Assembly (NCBI GenBank): GCA_905221605.1
Contig: CAJNDS010000294.1
Location: 126,001 to 172,766 of the forward strand
Direction of reading: 5' to 3'
DNA length: 46,766 bases
From: Symbiodinium natans
Taxonomy: Eukaryota; Sar; Dinophyceae; Suessiales; Symbiodiniaceae
The notes below the pieces were generated by a model. It worked only from the letters and a program-made list of their open reading frames with translations, had not been told where the DNA came from and did not search any database. Positions 30,533 through 39,610 of the stretch are shown here, one piece after another. A program made the position numbers and the translations under genes. Every line of letters begins with the position of its first letter. Within the stretch, counting starts at the first letter, position 1.

Positions 30533-30715
30533 GATCTTGAAGACTGCAGCGCTGTGGACGCTCAGATGCAGCCTTTCACCCTAAGCCCTAAACCTTAAAC
30601 CCTAAACAGGTCATTAGAATGGTTAGGGATTCAGGGTTTCGGATCTGGCTCACGGGATTGTTAAGGGGGAATTCGGCGTTGGTTGGTTTCCGGCTTCCGG
30701 GTTTCAGGGTTGAAG

Positions 30716-30830
30716 GTGAGGGCACCTGCAAACCCTGTGCAGCGCCTCCCAACCGAGGTCACCATGCATGTAGCAGCAAACGGCGAGCAATTCCGGGATG
30801 TGCACCTTGGCCGCAGGATGCACCCTAAAC
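30716..30830 (+). pseudogene. Degenerate zinc-finger-like segment
   Basis: GTCKPCA at about 30721-30741, followed in another frame by NGEQFRDVHLG (about 30781-30813). Dinoflagellate CCCH-type proteins often carry GTCKPC, then NG, two residues, C, two residues, C, HLC. Here the first motif is intact, but the cysteines expected after NGEQ and around HL are replaced by F, V and G, and the frames do not join directly. I read it as a decayed copy; an intron between the motifs is the alternative. Confidence 0.35.
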
Positions 30831-31170
30831 ACTACAAGCCCTAAACCCCAAAGCCCCATACTTAGGTCTGGTTGTCCTATTTCATTCTGCCGGTGTGCGG
30901 GAATGACTCCTCCTGCACCCCTTCATGAGCTCTTTGAAGCCCAAACACCGCTTCTAAGGTACGACGCATATCCGCAAGATGTGAAACAGGGTTTATGCTA
31001 CTCTCATTGCCAACTGGAACGCATCCATCGAACCGTACGTCTTATACCCCAAGGTACACTCAAACCCTATAAACGCTAGACTTGAAGCCCTCAGCTAAGC
31101 CCTGAATCATCTCTAAGCCCTACGTCCGACGAACCCGGCCTAAACCCTACACCCTATAAACCCGAAATCC

Positions 31171-31255
31171 CTATTTGTGTGTTTTGCGCCTCCGCTTTAC
31201 AATCCAGAACTCCAACAGCTTGGCGCCAACTCTTGTTTCGATGGCATCGATGTAG
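31171..31255 (-). CDS. Probable minus-strand exon, unrecognised
   Basis: On the minus strand, acceptor GGATCACAG|C, then YIDAIETRVGAKLLEFWI, then VKRRRKTHK and a stop. A GTAAAG donor after FWI is an equally good end, making it an internal exon ending near 31201. The peptide is complex and coding-like. The gene it belongs to is not known. Confidence 0.5.
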
Positions 31256-31512
31256 CTGTGATCCTCCTTTCCTTACCTGGGCCCTTGGCAAGGGCAGCGT
31301 CTGGTACCCTTAACTCCTAAACCCCGTAAACCCTAAAGTGCCAGCAGACCGTACCACTATAGGGACCCCTCCTTTTGGGCAGCTGTAAGGTTTCAATTGA
31401 CAGTGAGCTCTAGTGACCAAAGGTTCATCCGGGATCCTCCGAACAAAAACGCGCCTGGAATTCACAACGAGCAGGACTCTCTCGGACGGCCTGGGACGGG
31501 CTGGGGAGGGGG

Positions 31513-31562
31513 GGTTTAGGGTTTAGGGTTTAGGGTTTAGGGTTTAGGGTTTAGGGTTTAGG
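31513..31562. repeat. Telomere-like array, TTTAGGG orientation
   Basis: Near-perfect units. Confidence 0.95.
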
Positions 31563-31993
31563 GGCTTTTGGAGTACTCCCTTACCTCTAAACTCCTAAAC
31601 TCCAAGACATGAGGCTCCGGAGTCGGAGCTGTGGCGGGAGTTTTCCAGGGATTCTCTGCAGAATTCTTTGGGGCGGGCTTGTTTGTGACTCCATGGATGC
31701 TCTGCGATACTCTCCGAGGGTGGGGCACTCGCGGAGTACTTTGCAACTGGGAACTGCAGGATCCTTGCGCGATTTTCTACCGTAGTGGGAACTCACGGGA
31801 GACTCCGGGGCGTTCTCCGGAGGGGTGGGTACTCTGCGGCATTCTCTGTGGGAGCCTCTCGGTGGTTTAGGGTTTGGGGTTTCGGATGATGAGTGGCAGA
31901 GGCAGAGTTCTTTGGGGGTTGGGCACTCCGGATTGCGCTAGGGCTTTTTTTCTGTGAAGGTAGATGCGGGGAGTACAGGAGAATATCTGACAG
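31563..31993. other. No supported gene
   Basis: Dispersed GGAGTACT and GGGAGACTCC words give weak internal repetition. Frames overlap on both strands; none accepted. Confidence 0.4.
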
Positions 31994-32093
31994 TTGGGAT
32001 GTTCCCCCTTATACTATCAGTCCTTAATCGGGATTGTAATCGGGAGTACGAGAGTCCCTATTAAGGACTATTCGTATAAGGGGGGGCATCCCG
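31994..32093. mobile_element. 100-bp foldback element with 9-bp target duplication
   Basis: Arms TTGGGATGTTCCCCCTTATA and, at the other end, the complement of TATAAGGGGGGGCATCCCG, extending inward through AGTCCTTAAT and ATTAAGGACT. ATCTGACAG stands immediately before (31985-31993) and after (32094-32102). Structure and direct repeats indicate an inserted non-autonomous element. No coding capacity. Confidence 0.85.
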
Positions 32094-32329
32094 ATCTGAC
32101 AGCCTCACGCCGAGGGTGGGGGAAAAGCACCGAGTTTGTTTGAGAAGACGCCGATCGGGTCACCATTTTCGGGTGCTTTCAATATTCGGGGAGGGGATTC
32201 TCGAACTTGGGAATAGACGAGTTGAGGCTTCGTTTCGAGGCGTGCGCGGCTTTGATGTGTACGAGTTGAGGTTTAGGGCATGCTGAGGGTTTGTAGGACT
32301 CGCGGAGGCCGCTTGGCTAAAGAGCGATG

Positions 32330-32513
32330 CCCCTAAACCCTAAACCCTAAACCCTAAACCTTAAACACCAGAACCCTAAACCCTAAACCCTAAGCCCTAA
32401 GCCCTAGACCCTAAACCCAAAGCCCTAAGCCCTAAACCCTAAACCCCAGACCCAAAACCCTAAACCCTAAACCCCAGACCCAAAACCCTAAACCCTAAAC
32501 CCTTAAACCCTAG
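32330..32513. repeat. Telomere-like array, CCCTAAA with variants
   Basis: CCCTAAA mixed with CCCTAAG and a short higher-order unit (CCCCAGACCCAAAA) repeated twice. Confidence 0.9.
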
Positions 32514-32654
32514 TCCCTACCTCTGGGACTTTTTGCCGTATAGCCCATGGCCATGACCCTAAACGCAAAGCCGCGAACCCAGGCTTGCTAAAACAAGCAA
32601 ACCAACCCCCGCCCCCCCCCCACTGAACCGAATGAGAGCCGGACCTCGCGGTCT

Positions 32655-32794
32655 AGGGTTTAGGAATTTAGGGCTTAGGGGCTTAGGGTTTAGGGTTTAG
32701 GGTTCTGGTGTTTAAGGTTTAGGGTTTAGGGTTCTGGTGTTTAGGGTTTTAGGAGGCTTTTGTGTCCCAGCCCCCCCCCCCCCCCCCCCCCCCC
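32655..32794. repeat. TTTAGGG units followed by a poly-C run
   Basis: TTTAGGG units with a duplicated GGTTCTGGTGTTT segment at 32655-32750, then an uninterrupted C run at 32771-32794. On the minus strand the run is poly-G just inside the intron after the exon at 32797. Confidence 0.9.
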
Positions 32795-32796
32795 AC

Positions 32797-32877
32797 CTTC
32801 CCGAGGAGCTCATGAACCGCATCGCGGACCTTGGCTACGATGTGGTCTGATCCCGGCGAAAGGGCTGGAGTGAGCTG
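32797..32877 (-). CDS. Minus-strand internal exon, 27 codons
   Basis: On the minus strand: acceptor GTTTTTCCAG|C, 81 nt, GT donor GGGAAG|GTGGGG. Encodes QLTPALSPGSDHIVAKVR and DAVHELLGK, phase 0 at both ends. The plus strand also has a short frame ending in a stop (PEELMNRIADLGYDVV), which I prefer less because only the minus strand has both splice sites. The telomere-like blocks around it are also oriented as for a minus-strand exon. Confidence 0.6.
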
Positions 32878-32897
32878 CTGGAAAAACGAAGCCACCC

Positions 32898-32957
32898 TAA
32901 CCCTAAACCCTAAACCCTAAACCCTAAACCCTAAAACCTAAACCCTAAACCCTAAGC
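32898..32957. repeat. Telomere-like array, CCCTAAA orientation
   Basis: CCCTAAA units upstream (in the minus-strand sense TTTAGGG, before the acceptor side) of the exon at 32797-32877; on the plus strand the exon lies between TTTAGGG and CCCTAAA, the mirror image of the plus-strand exons. Confidence 0.9.
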
Positions 32958-33577
32958 CCACACCCTACCACCCCTACAAACCCTTAAGCTGCTATCGATC
33001 TTGGACTCTTATCCTTTGTCTTGCGCCTGCCTACGCAGAGTTTTAGGACATTCGGGGGAACCAAAGACTAAGTGTCTTCAGGTTGTTGAGGTTAAGGGAG
33101 GCTTGTCTCGGGAAAATGCACCCTACATCAGGGTGTGAAATTCTGAGGTGCTTGGGGGGCAGGACTCGGGGTTGTTTATTTAGGGGTCGGAAAAAGTACT
33201 AATAGTATTCCCTTATGGTCCTTATATAGTACTACAATAACCCCCCAAATACCAACTATAATCATTAAGGCCCTTATATTATCTCCCTTACAAAGAAGCC
33301 GAGAGGATGCTAAGCTGCATGCGAAAGCTGCGGTACGGTTTGGGGTATTACGGTTCGCGTTCTAGGCGAAGTGTCAGGGTTTCGGGTGACCAAAATGGGG
33401 AGACATCAGCTGTTAAGGTGTGTCAGTGTTGAGATGGCTTAAGGACCTCAGACCTAAGACCCACATCCTAAGCCTTCTGCGGAAGTCCTCCCCCTTCTGG
33501 TGGTCTGCAAGGTTTAGAGAGCTCAGGGCCATTGCAAGATCACTTGCACAGGTTTCATAGGCATTTCGGTATTTGGG
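32958..33577. other. No exon; dispersed repeat fragment at 33190-33262
   Basis: 33190-33262 contains the reverse complement of the repeat at 9826-9912 (TAGTATTCCCTTATGGTCC). Upstream of the 468-codon frame I looked for a spliced-leader relic and saw none. Confidence 0.5.
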
Positions 33578-34984
33578 TTGGGAGCCTGCATGCGCGGTGA
33601 GCTTCAAGAAGCATCAAGCTTGGCCAGCTTTGGGGGGGGGGAGGACTTCGACATGTCCCTTCTGAGTTTACTTGCTGGCGCTTTATTCCAATTGGCCAGG
33701 AGTCGGACGCTGCCCGCAAAGAACGAGCTTGCGAATGCGTGTTACTTCACATACCGCGTCGGGTACGTGATCTGCGACGTCAGCTTAGGCCCGGCAGAAG
33801 CCCAGAAGGAGATGGAGGCTGGCCGCTGCAACGAAGATTTTCGCTTGATGGGGTCGGACTTTCAGCGGCTGGTCACCAGGCACTACGTGGAAGGGGGGCG
33901 GCCGCCACTAGAAGAAGCCATGTGGCTACTCACCTCGCCTGAACACTTCCAGAGCCGGACGCTCTCAGAATGTCCGCCCATGCAAATCTTGGCGAGCGTC
34001 CTGTATGCGGAGGCGTTGTTGGTTATGGATGGACCATCCAGGCTGGGTGAGTCTGCTGCTATGATGGCTTACGCTGTGTCACAGACCCGAAAGGTGCCGC
34101 GCGAAGTCCTGGAAGCCCTTGGGCGCACTTGGCCGATGGATGTTGCGATGCGACGTTTCGAGGAAGCGTTCCTCTCAGAGTCTGCGGCCGTTGAGTCCGA
34201 CCCCCGCGAGGGAATCCAGGCAGATATCGTGATATGCCGCTGTGGCCAAGACCTGGCCTGGATTGCCGAGCTGATCCCTGACAGTGTTCAGATATATCTT
34301 TACAATACCTGCCAGCTACCAGTGGGCCTTCCCGAAGTCTTGCCTGCTTCAAACTTCACGGAAAGATATGCGCTGGAGCCAGATGGAGATGTTTCTCGAC
34401 CGAGCGCTCCGAAGAGTGCCGCGGACTGCCCAGTTGAGCTTATCTTCCGGCACGTGCTCGAGTATGGACTTGATAGTGCGGCGTTTCTTCTCTACTTGCC
34501 ATCGAGTGAACCGGTGGAGTCTGAGAAGCAGCTCTACAGTTTACTTTTCAAGAGCTTGGCGAGGAGAACACTTCGTGCAGAGTTTGTGCAGCTAGGCATG
34601 TCACGATCATCACCCAAAGCACTCGATTCCTGTCAGCGAGCTGTTCTGTCAGAGCTCGGCATTAGTGGTCATGCAAGCGGATATGAAGCGCCCCGCTTTG
34701 TTGCCAGCGCAGATCGTATATCAGCATCGCTGGCACGTGTTCGGGCAGCCTGGCGGGCCCTGGCAACATCACTTGAATGCGTGGGGCGCGCATGGGAGGC
34801 TGTCATGTGGGGCTTGTGGCATACGGTTTTTGGCGAGATGGCCTTACTTCCAACTCGGGCAGACAATGCCCAGATTCCACATTTCCTGCGGGCACTGGAT
34901 GGCCCCAGTGGGTTTACAAAAACTAGGATGCCCAAGTCTTCTGATTATTTATCTTGGGCGACCACGGGCTTGCTTGAGACCTGA
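33578..34984 (+). CDS. DUF3431-like protein, uninterrupted 468-codon frame
   Basis: The only long convincing single-exon frame in the window. The first Met is at 33578; a second at 33653 (MSLLSLLAGALFQLAR, hydrophobic, possibly an anchor or signal) follows a G run and may be the real start. An uncharacterised N-terminal half precedes DIVICRCGQDLAWI (from residue 216) and IYLYNTC (239), which resemble the VVxxxxEDxxWL...IYNKG start of DUF3431 (PF11913). ELIFRHVLEYG (287), RFVASADRI (373) and GLWHTVFGE (412) match the later family motifs. DUF3431 proteins are glycosyltransferase-like but uncharacterised. Absence of introns, in contrast with all neighbours, suggests a retrocopy or a transferred gene. 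It appears intact. Confidence 0.75.
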   Translation: MGACMRGELQEASSLASFGGGEDFDMSLLSLLAGALFQLARSRTLPAKNELANACYFTYRVGYVICDVSLGPAEAQKEMEAGRCNEDFRLMGSDFQRLVTRHYVEGGRPPLEEAMWLLTSPEHFQSRTLSECPPMQILASVLYAEALLVMDGPSRLGESAAMMAYAVSQTRKVPREVLEALGRTWPMDVAMRRFEEAFLSESAAVESDPREGIQADIVICRCGQDLAWIAELIPDSVQIYLYNTCQLPVGLPEVLPASNFTERYALEPDGDVSRPSAPKSAADCPVELIFRHVLEYGLDSAAFLLYLPSSEPVESEKQLYSLLFKSLARRTLRAEFVQLGMSRSSPKALDSCQRAVLSELGISGHASGYEAPRFVASADRISASLARVRAAWRALATSLECVGRAWEAVMWGLWHTVFGEMALLPTRADNAQIPHFLRALDGPSGFTKTRMPKSSDYLSWATTGLLET

Positions 34985-35739
34985 GCCGGTCGATGGGCTG
35001 CCGTTTTTTTGCTCTCCCTCGTGGCCTCTGCCGCAACTTTTTGCCAGGCGTTCGTCATGCTCTCTCGCACTGGCTAGTGTCAAGCCCATGCACCATCACG
35101 AACAGCTTGTCACGTATGAGAGGGCAGCAGGGAGGTGTAGCGTTCAGGGAGTTCACCCGCAACCACCCCAGGCTTTGAGCCGGTTGGAGCCACAAGTATG
35201 CTGGTGGAAAGCCTGCGCAAGGCACCAAAAAGCTACGTTCTGAGCTTCCCGATGAACAAGAGGAGCCGATCAGTCAGGCAGCATCTGGAAATCCCAAACA
35301 TCAAGGCACGAGACCCTGGTCAGCACGCTGACTAGCATGCCATGGTACGCTGCAAGAGCCTAGAGATAGCCAAGATTCCCCGCTCATAACCCTGATACTG
35401 GTATACCAGAAGCAGCCCAGAATGCCCACTGAAATTAAATAGGCCCCTATTGTGCACTACAGGAGCCTTTGCTGTCCCTCACTGCGTTTGAGAGGGTTTT
35501 CACGGGGAACGCGTCTTTATTTGAGGCCCCCAAAACCCCAAACCCTGAGCCTCAACCCCCCAAACCTAGCACGGGAACGATGGAAAGAAGTAGGCCCTGA
35601 ACCCTAAAACCCGAAACCCTAAACCCTAAACCCGAACCCTAAACCTATTCCAGGAACCAAGGAACCATAGGTCCTTGCACGCCATTCTCGGCTGGATTCC
35701 TGGTGGAAGACGGGGCCAGGCCCCCTATGCCCCAAACCC
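34985..35739. other. Downstream of the DUF3431-like gene, no further gene
   Basis: Short continuing frames (to about 35243) are shadows or 3' flank. An ACTGGTATACCAGA palindrome is near 35399. CCCTAAA variants begin at about 35595. Confidence 0.5.
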
Positions 35740-36075
35740 TATAAACCCTGTAAACCCTACTCACCCTAGCAAACCCTGCAAACCCTGCAAACTACAAACC
35801 CTGTAAACCCTGTAAACCCTACAAACCCTACAAACCCTAAAAACCCTGAACCCCGAACCCTTAAGAAACCCTACTTCTGGGATGGGGGACTTGCCTTTCA
35901 GAGCCCTGAAATCCGAAGCCCTGGACCTTGTACAGGGCTTGAGGGTTTCGGGGCTTCGGGAGCTGTACCGCCCTGGACCTCTAAAGCCCGAAAGCCCAAA
36001 CGCCCTCAACCCCTCAACCCTACAAGCCTGAACCCGAAACCCTGAACCCTGAACCCTAAACCCTAAACCCCTAAA
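35740..36075. repeat. Nine-base variants of the telomere-like unit
   Basis: AAACCCTGT, AAACCCTGC and AAACCCTAC units of nine bases at about 35740-35850, then CCCGAAA and CCCTAAA types to 36075. The long minus-strand frame here is a repeat by-product. Confidence 0.85.
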
Positions 36076-36430
36076 CCCAAACTGGCCATGGGACTGGGCG
36101 TGCCTGGCTAGCGGCCGGAATGCTCTGTCCTCGTGAGATGAGCAGGGGAGGGGTTTTAGATGGGCTGAGGGTTTAGGTGAGGGTTTAGGATGTACTTTGA
36201 GAGGCGTAAAGCCTGCTGTCTTGTTGGCTACTACCAAAACACCCTTTATGGGATTCCGCAGGTTCTCAGGCAACCTACCCAAAAAGAGGTTTGGGTTCTT
36301 GAGGGGGTTTTGGTTTTATATACTCCCTTTGTCCCAAGATCCTCACCTATAATGTCTCCGATGCGCTGTCGTGTTCAACCGGAAGCTCGTAAACCCCTCC
36401 TGTTCCACGCCTTTGGACACGTGTTTACAG
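36076..36430. other. No supported exon
   Basis: Contains GGGTTTAGG units near 36168-36190. Upstream flank of the exon at 36431. Confidence 0.4.
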
Positions 36431-36540
36431 GTGATTGGAGAGGTTCCTGCGCTGATCAAGATGAAGCAAACCCTCACCCCGAAGACCCGGATCACCCCCT
36501 ACCAGCCACAAAAAACAGCTTCGCCTGATCAGCTCCATAC
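36431..36540 (+). CDS. Probable exon, unrecognised
   Basis: Acceptor GTGTTTACAG|G, then an open frame VIGEVPALIKMKQTLTPK, TRITPYQPQKTASPDQLH. Sequence complexity and codon choice look coding. The donor is uncertain; the frame stays open to 36679 through a minisatellite, and GG|GCGTAG near 36570 is one option. No family recognised. Confidence 0.5.
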
Positions 36541-36599
36541 CTCGAACTCGAAGCTCCTTAGTCCTATGGGGCGTAGATGCACACCTCATGCCATGAAGA

Positions 36600-36672
36600 A
36601 GAGAGTTTCGAGGCTTTCGAGGTTTCCGAGGTTTTCGAGGTTCTCGAGGTTGTCGAGGGTCTCGAGGGTCTG
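36600..36672. repeat. Minisatellite TTTCGAGGT
   Basis: Nine-base units with small changes (CTTTCGAGG, TTTCCGAGG, TTGTCGAGG). Confidence 0.9.
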
Positions 36673-36834
36673 GGTTTAGGGTTTAGGAGTGTTCGGGTCG
36701 GCGTGCGTTGGAGAAGCGCGCGCTGCTCTTGGCTGTGCGTCCGAGGCTTCGCGTAAATGTGCCAGCAGGGACCCCAGTTTCGAGCACATTGCCTGAGCAC
36801 TAAATTCGAATCTCCAAAGTCCGAACGGTTTAGG

Positions 36835-36900
36835 GTTTAGGCCTAACTGACCCTAAACCCTAAACCCTAAACCCGAAACCCTAAACCCTAAAACCTAAGC
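36835..36900. repeat. Telomere-like units in both orientations
   Basis: A short GGTTTAGGGTTTAGG segment directly followed by CCCTAAA units. Confidence 0.85.
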
Positions 36901-36949
36901 CAACGGCGAGGTGTGAGCTGGTTAGGGATTGGGTTAGGAAGATTGAAAA

Positions 36950-37500
36950 GTAAAATCTTGGGCTTTAGGAAGCCCTAATCCGTAAATACTGAGCCCCAGC
37001 GCTCATACTTGCTGTGCCTCCCCAAGCCAAAAAACTGTTCAAGTGATTTCAGCTTGTTCTACTACTGTCTTCTTTATCCCATGGTTCAGTCTTCAACACA
37101 ATTCCTTTTATTAGTTTCATTAATGGGACGTAATTACTATATTGTGGGGCATTAACGAAGAATAATTATACAAAAGAGCTCTTTTAGCTACATAGTCTGC
37201 GTGAAAGACTCGACTTTAGAGGAATTACCGATGCTGGTGGAACATTCTTTTCATCATGTATTGTAGATATTCCTAGTCGTATTTTAACTGTTCTTCCTAG
37301 TTGTAGGATTGGTCATTCGATAACCACTTGAATAGGTTCATACTAAACTATTATCCTTAGTGTATCATCTTGGTGCATTTCACCTGTATTAATTCCTGTG
37401 AATCGAGCTCATTAAGTTGATTATGATTCTAGAAATATTGGTTGTGTAGTTTTATTTTAATTGCGTGGAATGTTAATCATGGTTGTAGCGTGTCCGAGTA
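36950..37500. other. AT-rich island, possibly inserted sequence
   Basis: Clearly AT-richer than the rest of the window, with no telomere-like units. On the minus strand about 40 codons are open (IRLGISTIHDEKNVPPASVI), with an in-frame TGA just upstream. Composition would suit an organelle-derived insert or a decayed mobile element, but I recognise no organelle gene. Confidence 0.5.
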
Positions 37501-37614
37501 AGGGTTCTGCGTTTAGGTGCAGGGTTTAGGGTTTAGATAGGGTTTAGGGTTTGCCCTATCATGCCTATTCTCATCCAGCTTTGTGCAAGCTGGTTCCGGA
37601 GGAAGTCTGAGCCT

Positions 37615-37715
37615 CCTAAAAAGCCTTGTCTCTCTTTTTCTTCTTGTCTGCTTTCTCTTTGTCTCTCTCCTCTTTCTCTCTCTCTCTCTCTCGCTCTCTC
37701 TCTCTCTCCCTCCCT
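37615..37715. repeat. CT-rich microsatellite
   Basis: CTCTCT and CTTTCTCTC repeats. TTTAGGG units lie just before it at 37522-37552. The Arg/Glu-rich minus frame is a repeat by-product. Confidence 0.9.
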
Positions 37716-38129
37716 TCAACTGTAAACTCTGATCCAAGTCCAACACCCTAAGCCTTCAGCCCCAGACTCTCGTCCTGTATAAACAGTATAAGCCTTAAAC
37801 CCTCCGCCGTGATTCTGGGCCACCAGGCGTCGCAAGCTTTGCCTCCGATCAGTCCCCTCGAGGCCGGCCCAGCTTCTCTACTTCACTAACGGCCTTCTCT
37901 TGCACATGGCCGTTGCTTTTCCCACTTGCATGTTTTCAAAGGTACCATAAACGTTGCAAGTCTAGTCCGAAGCAGTGCTAGGGGTTTTGGGGTGGCAGGC
38001 TCCGGGCTGGTTACACTAAAGCCAAAGTCGAAGTCCCTCGGTGTACAGGTCAGGGTGCATTCGGGTTTGGGGGCTGCGGGTTTCGGGGGCTTAGAATTCA
38101 GCTTCTATGTGGGCTGACATTATCCATTT

Positions 38130-38216
38130 GGGGCTGTTACCTTGTGGGGGTCCTTATTTTAAGGGGATCCTACTATTTGGGAGTCCATTTTCGGGTCCTC
38201 CATTTTCGGAAACCCC
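38130..38216 (-). mobile_element. Short inverted-repeat element (MITE-like), copy 4
   Basis: In inverse orientation relative to copies 2 and 5: contains AAGGGGATCCTACTATTTGG, complementary to the middle of copy 5, and ends TTTTCGGAAACCCC. ATTT stands at both flanks, as for copy 2. The left end is decayed. Confidence 0.6.
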
Positions 38217-38251
38217 TATTTGAGTGGCGTACTTCTGCCTCGCTGCGACAG

Positions 38252-38282
38252 GTGACCACGGATGGCGAAGGCTCGCCGCGAG
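38252..38282 (+). CDS. Possible 31-nt exon
   Basis: Acceptor GCTGCGACAG|G, GT donor CGCGAG|GTTTGT. Encodes VTTDGEGSPR and one extra base. Its phase fits the exon at 38418 in one of that exon's two open frames. Confidence 0.4.
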
Positions 38283-38342
38283 GTTTGTGGTTCGCTTCGC
38301 GGGCTTGGGCGTCAGAGGGTTCTCGGATTACAGTGCCCAAAA

Positions 38343-38396
38343 GCCCTAAACCGTAAACCCTAAACCTAAACCCTAAACCCTAAACCCTAAACCCTA
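38343..38396. repeat. Telomere-like array, CCCTAAA orientation
   Basis: CCCTAAA units upstream of the exon at 38418. Confidence 0.95.
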
Positions 38397-38417
38397 GGCC
38401 TTATACTTCTTAGCCAG

Positions 38418-38484
38418 GCTGGACGATAACAGAGCGAAAGCCGGCATTGAGTCGGCGGAAGTCGCCCCCGCGGCGTGCGCCGCA
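38418..38484 (+). CDS. Probable exon with two open frames
   Basis: Acceptor TTAGCCAG|G. One frame reads LDDNRAKAGIESAEVAPAAC; the other, in phase with the exon at 38252, reads WTITERKPALSRRKSPPR and is Arg/Ser-rich. The donor is unclear (CGCAG|GGCC or slightly later). Flanked by CCCTAAA upstream and TTTAGGG (38523) downstream. Confidence 0.45.
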
Positions 38485-38519
38485 GGGCCTGCGGTTCAGG
38501 GCTAAGGGTTTGGAGCTTC

Positions 38520-39505
38520 AAAGGGTTTAGGGTTTAGGGCTAGGGTTTAGGGCTACGGCTAGGGTTTGGGGTTTGGTGTTTAGCGTTGAGGGTTTAGGGC
38601 TTAGGGTTCAAAAAGGGGCCAGGGAGGATTTTGGGGGACCAAAGAGGATAGGATGCAGGCCCTTTTCCTCGGGCCTGTTTTTGTCGTGGGATTGAAGGGG
38701 TTTGCAGTTACGCGGGTGTTTGGGGCTTCGGGGGACGTTCTTGGGCCCCAGAACTTACTGTTTCTTCAACCCAAAACCCTTAACCCTAAACACTAAGCCC
38801 TGAACCCTAAGCACTAAGAGCCGCGCCTATCTCTGGTTTCCGGCCGTTTATCGGAACAGTCACGCCTTTGTTGTTCAGATGGCGCAGCAGGTCTTCAGGA
38901 CTTCCTGTCCGGGTCCTGTACGTACCTCGTGCAAGTACCAATTCTCGCTTTGCTTTTCTGCAGCAGTGATGAACTCGACATGAAGAGGAATGCGCCCTAA
39001 AGACGACACACAGCCTTCAACCCTATGAACCCCCAAACCAAGAATCCTCGCTTAAACTGACTCCCCAACTCCAAGCAATGGGCCAGGGTCTCCCCGAAAA
39101 CGCTCGGATGAGAAGCTCGCCCACTGGGCTACTCGCCATCAATCATGGGAGCTCATTAAGGCTTAGGGCTGAGGCGTTTAGGGCTTAGGGTTGTAGGGTT
39201 GTAGGGTTGTACGGTTGTAGGGTTATAGGGGAATAGGGTGAAAGGGTTGTAGGGTTATAGGGTTTAGGCTTTAGTGCCCCCGCCAACTCGAAACAAAGCC
39301 CAAAACACCTTCGTTACAGGGTTCTGATTCTGAGGGCCTCATTCATGGGTAGGGTGAGAAGAGGCGAGGGCATTATAACACCCCATGAACGAAACTCTCG
39401 CAGACAGCTTGCGCAACCGAATGAAGTTTCAGAGTCCCAGCGGAGCCCCTTCGTGGAAAGGGACCACGGGATGCCATCTGCCCTAGCCTTGATCAGTTTC
39501 GAAAT
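38520..39505. other. Repeats and unique sequence, no firm gene
   Basis: TTTAGGG variants at 38523-38605. A GTTGTAGG-type minisatellite of 8-9 bp units at 39180-39262. A coding-like stretch at 39085-39160 (GLPENARMRSSPTGLLAI) has no settled splice sites. Confidence 0.5.
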
Positions 39506-39610
39506 GGGGGGTTTACGAAGATAGGGGACCCCCACAATGGATCCCCAAATAGTAGGATCCCCTTATAAGAAGGGCCCCAATAAGGTATCCCCTTAATTTC
39601 GGAAACCCCC
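39506..39610 (+). mobile_element. Short inverted-repeat element (MITE-like), copy 5
   Basis: 105 bp. Starts GGGGGGTTTACGAAGATAGG and ends TTAATTTCGGAAACCCCC. The middle, AGTAGGATCCCCTTATAAG then AAGGGCCCCAATAAGG, defines the family's internal sequence. No coding capacity. Confidence 0.75.

Noticed and set aside
33390-33577. Spliced-leader relic upstream of the intronless gene
   Set aside because: The expected leader end (TTTTGGCTCAAG) is absent; CCAAAATGG at 33391 is too short a match.
34665-35243. Second frame of 192 codons overlapping the DUF3431-like gene
   Set aside because: Shadow in another frame; the tail past 34984 has no domain.
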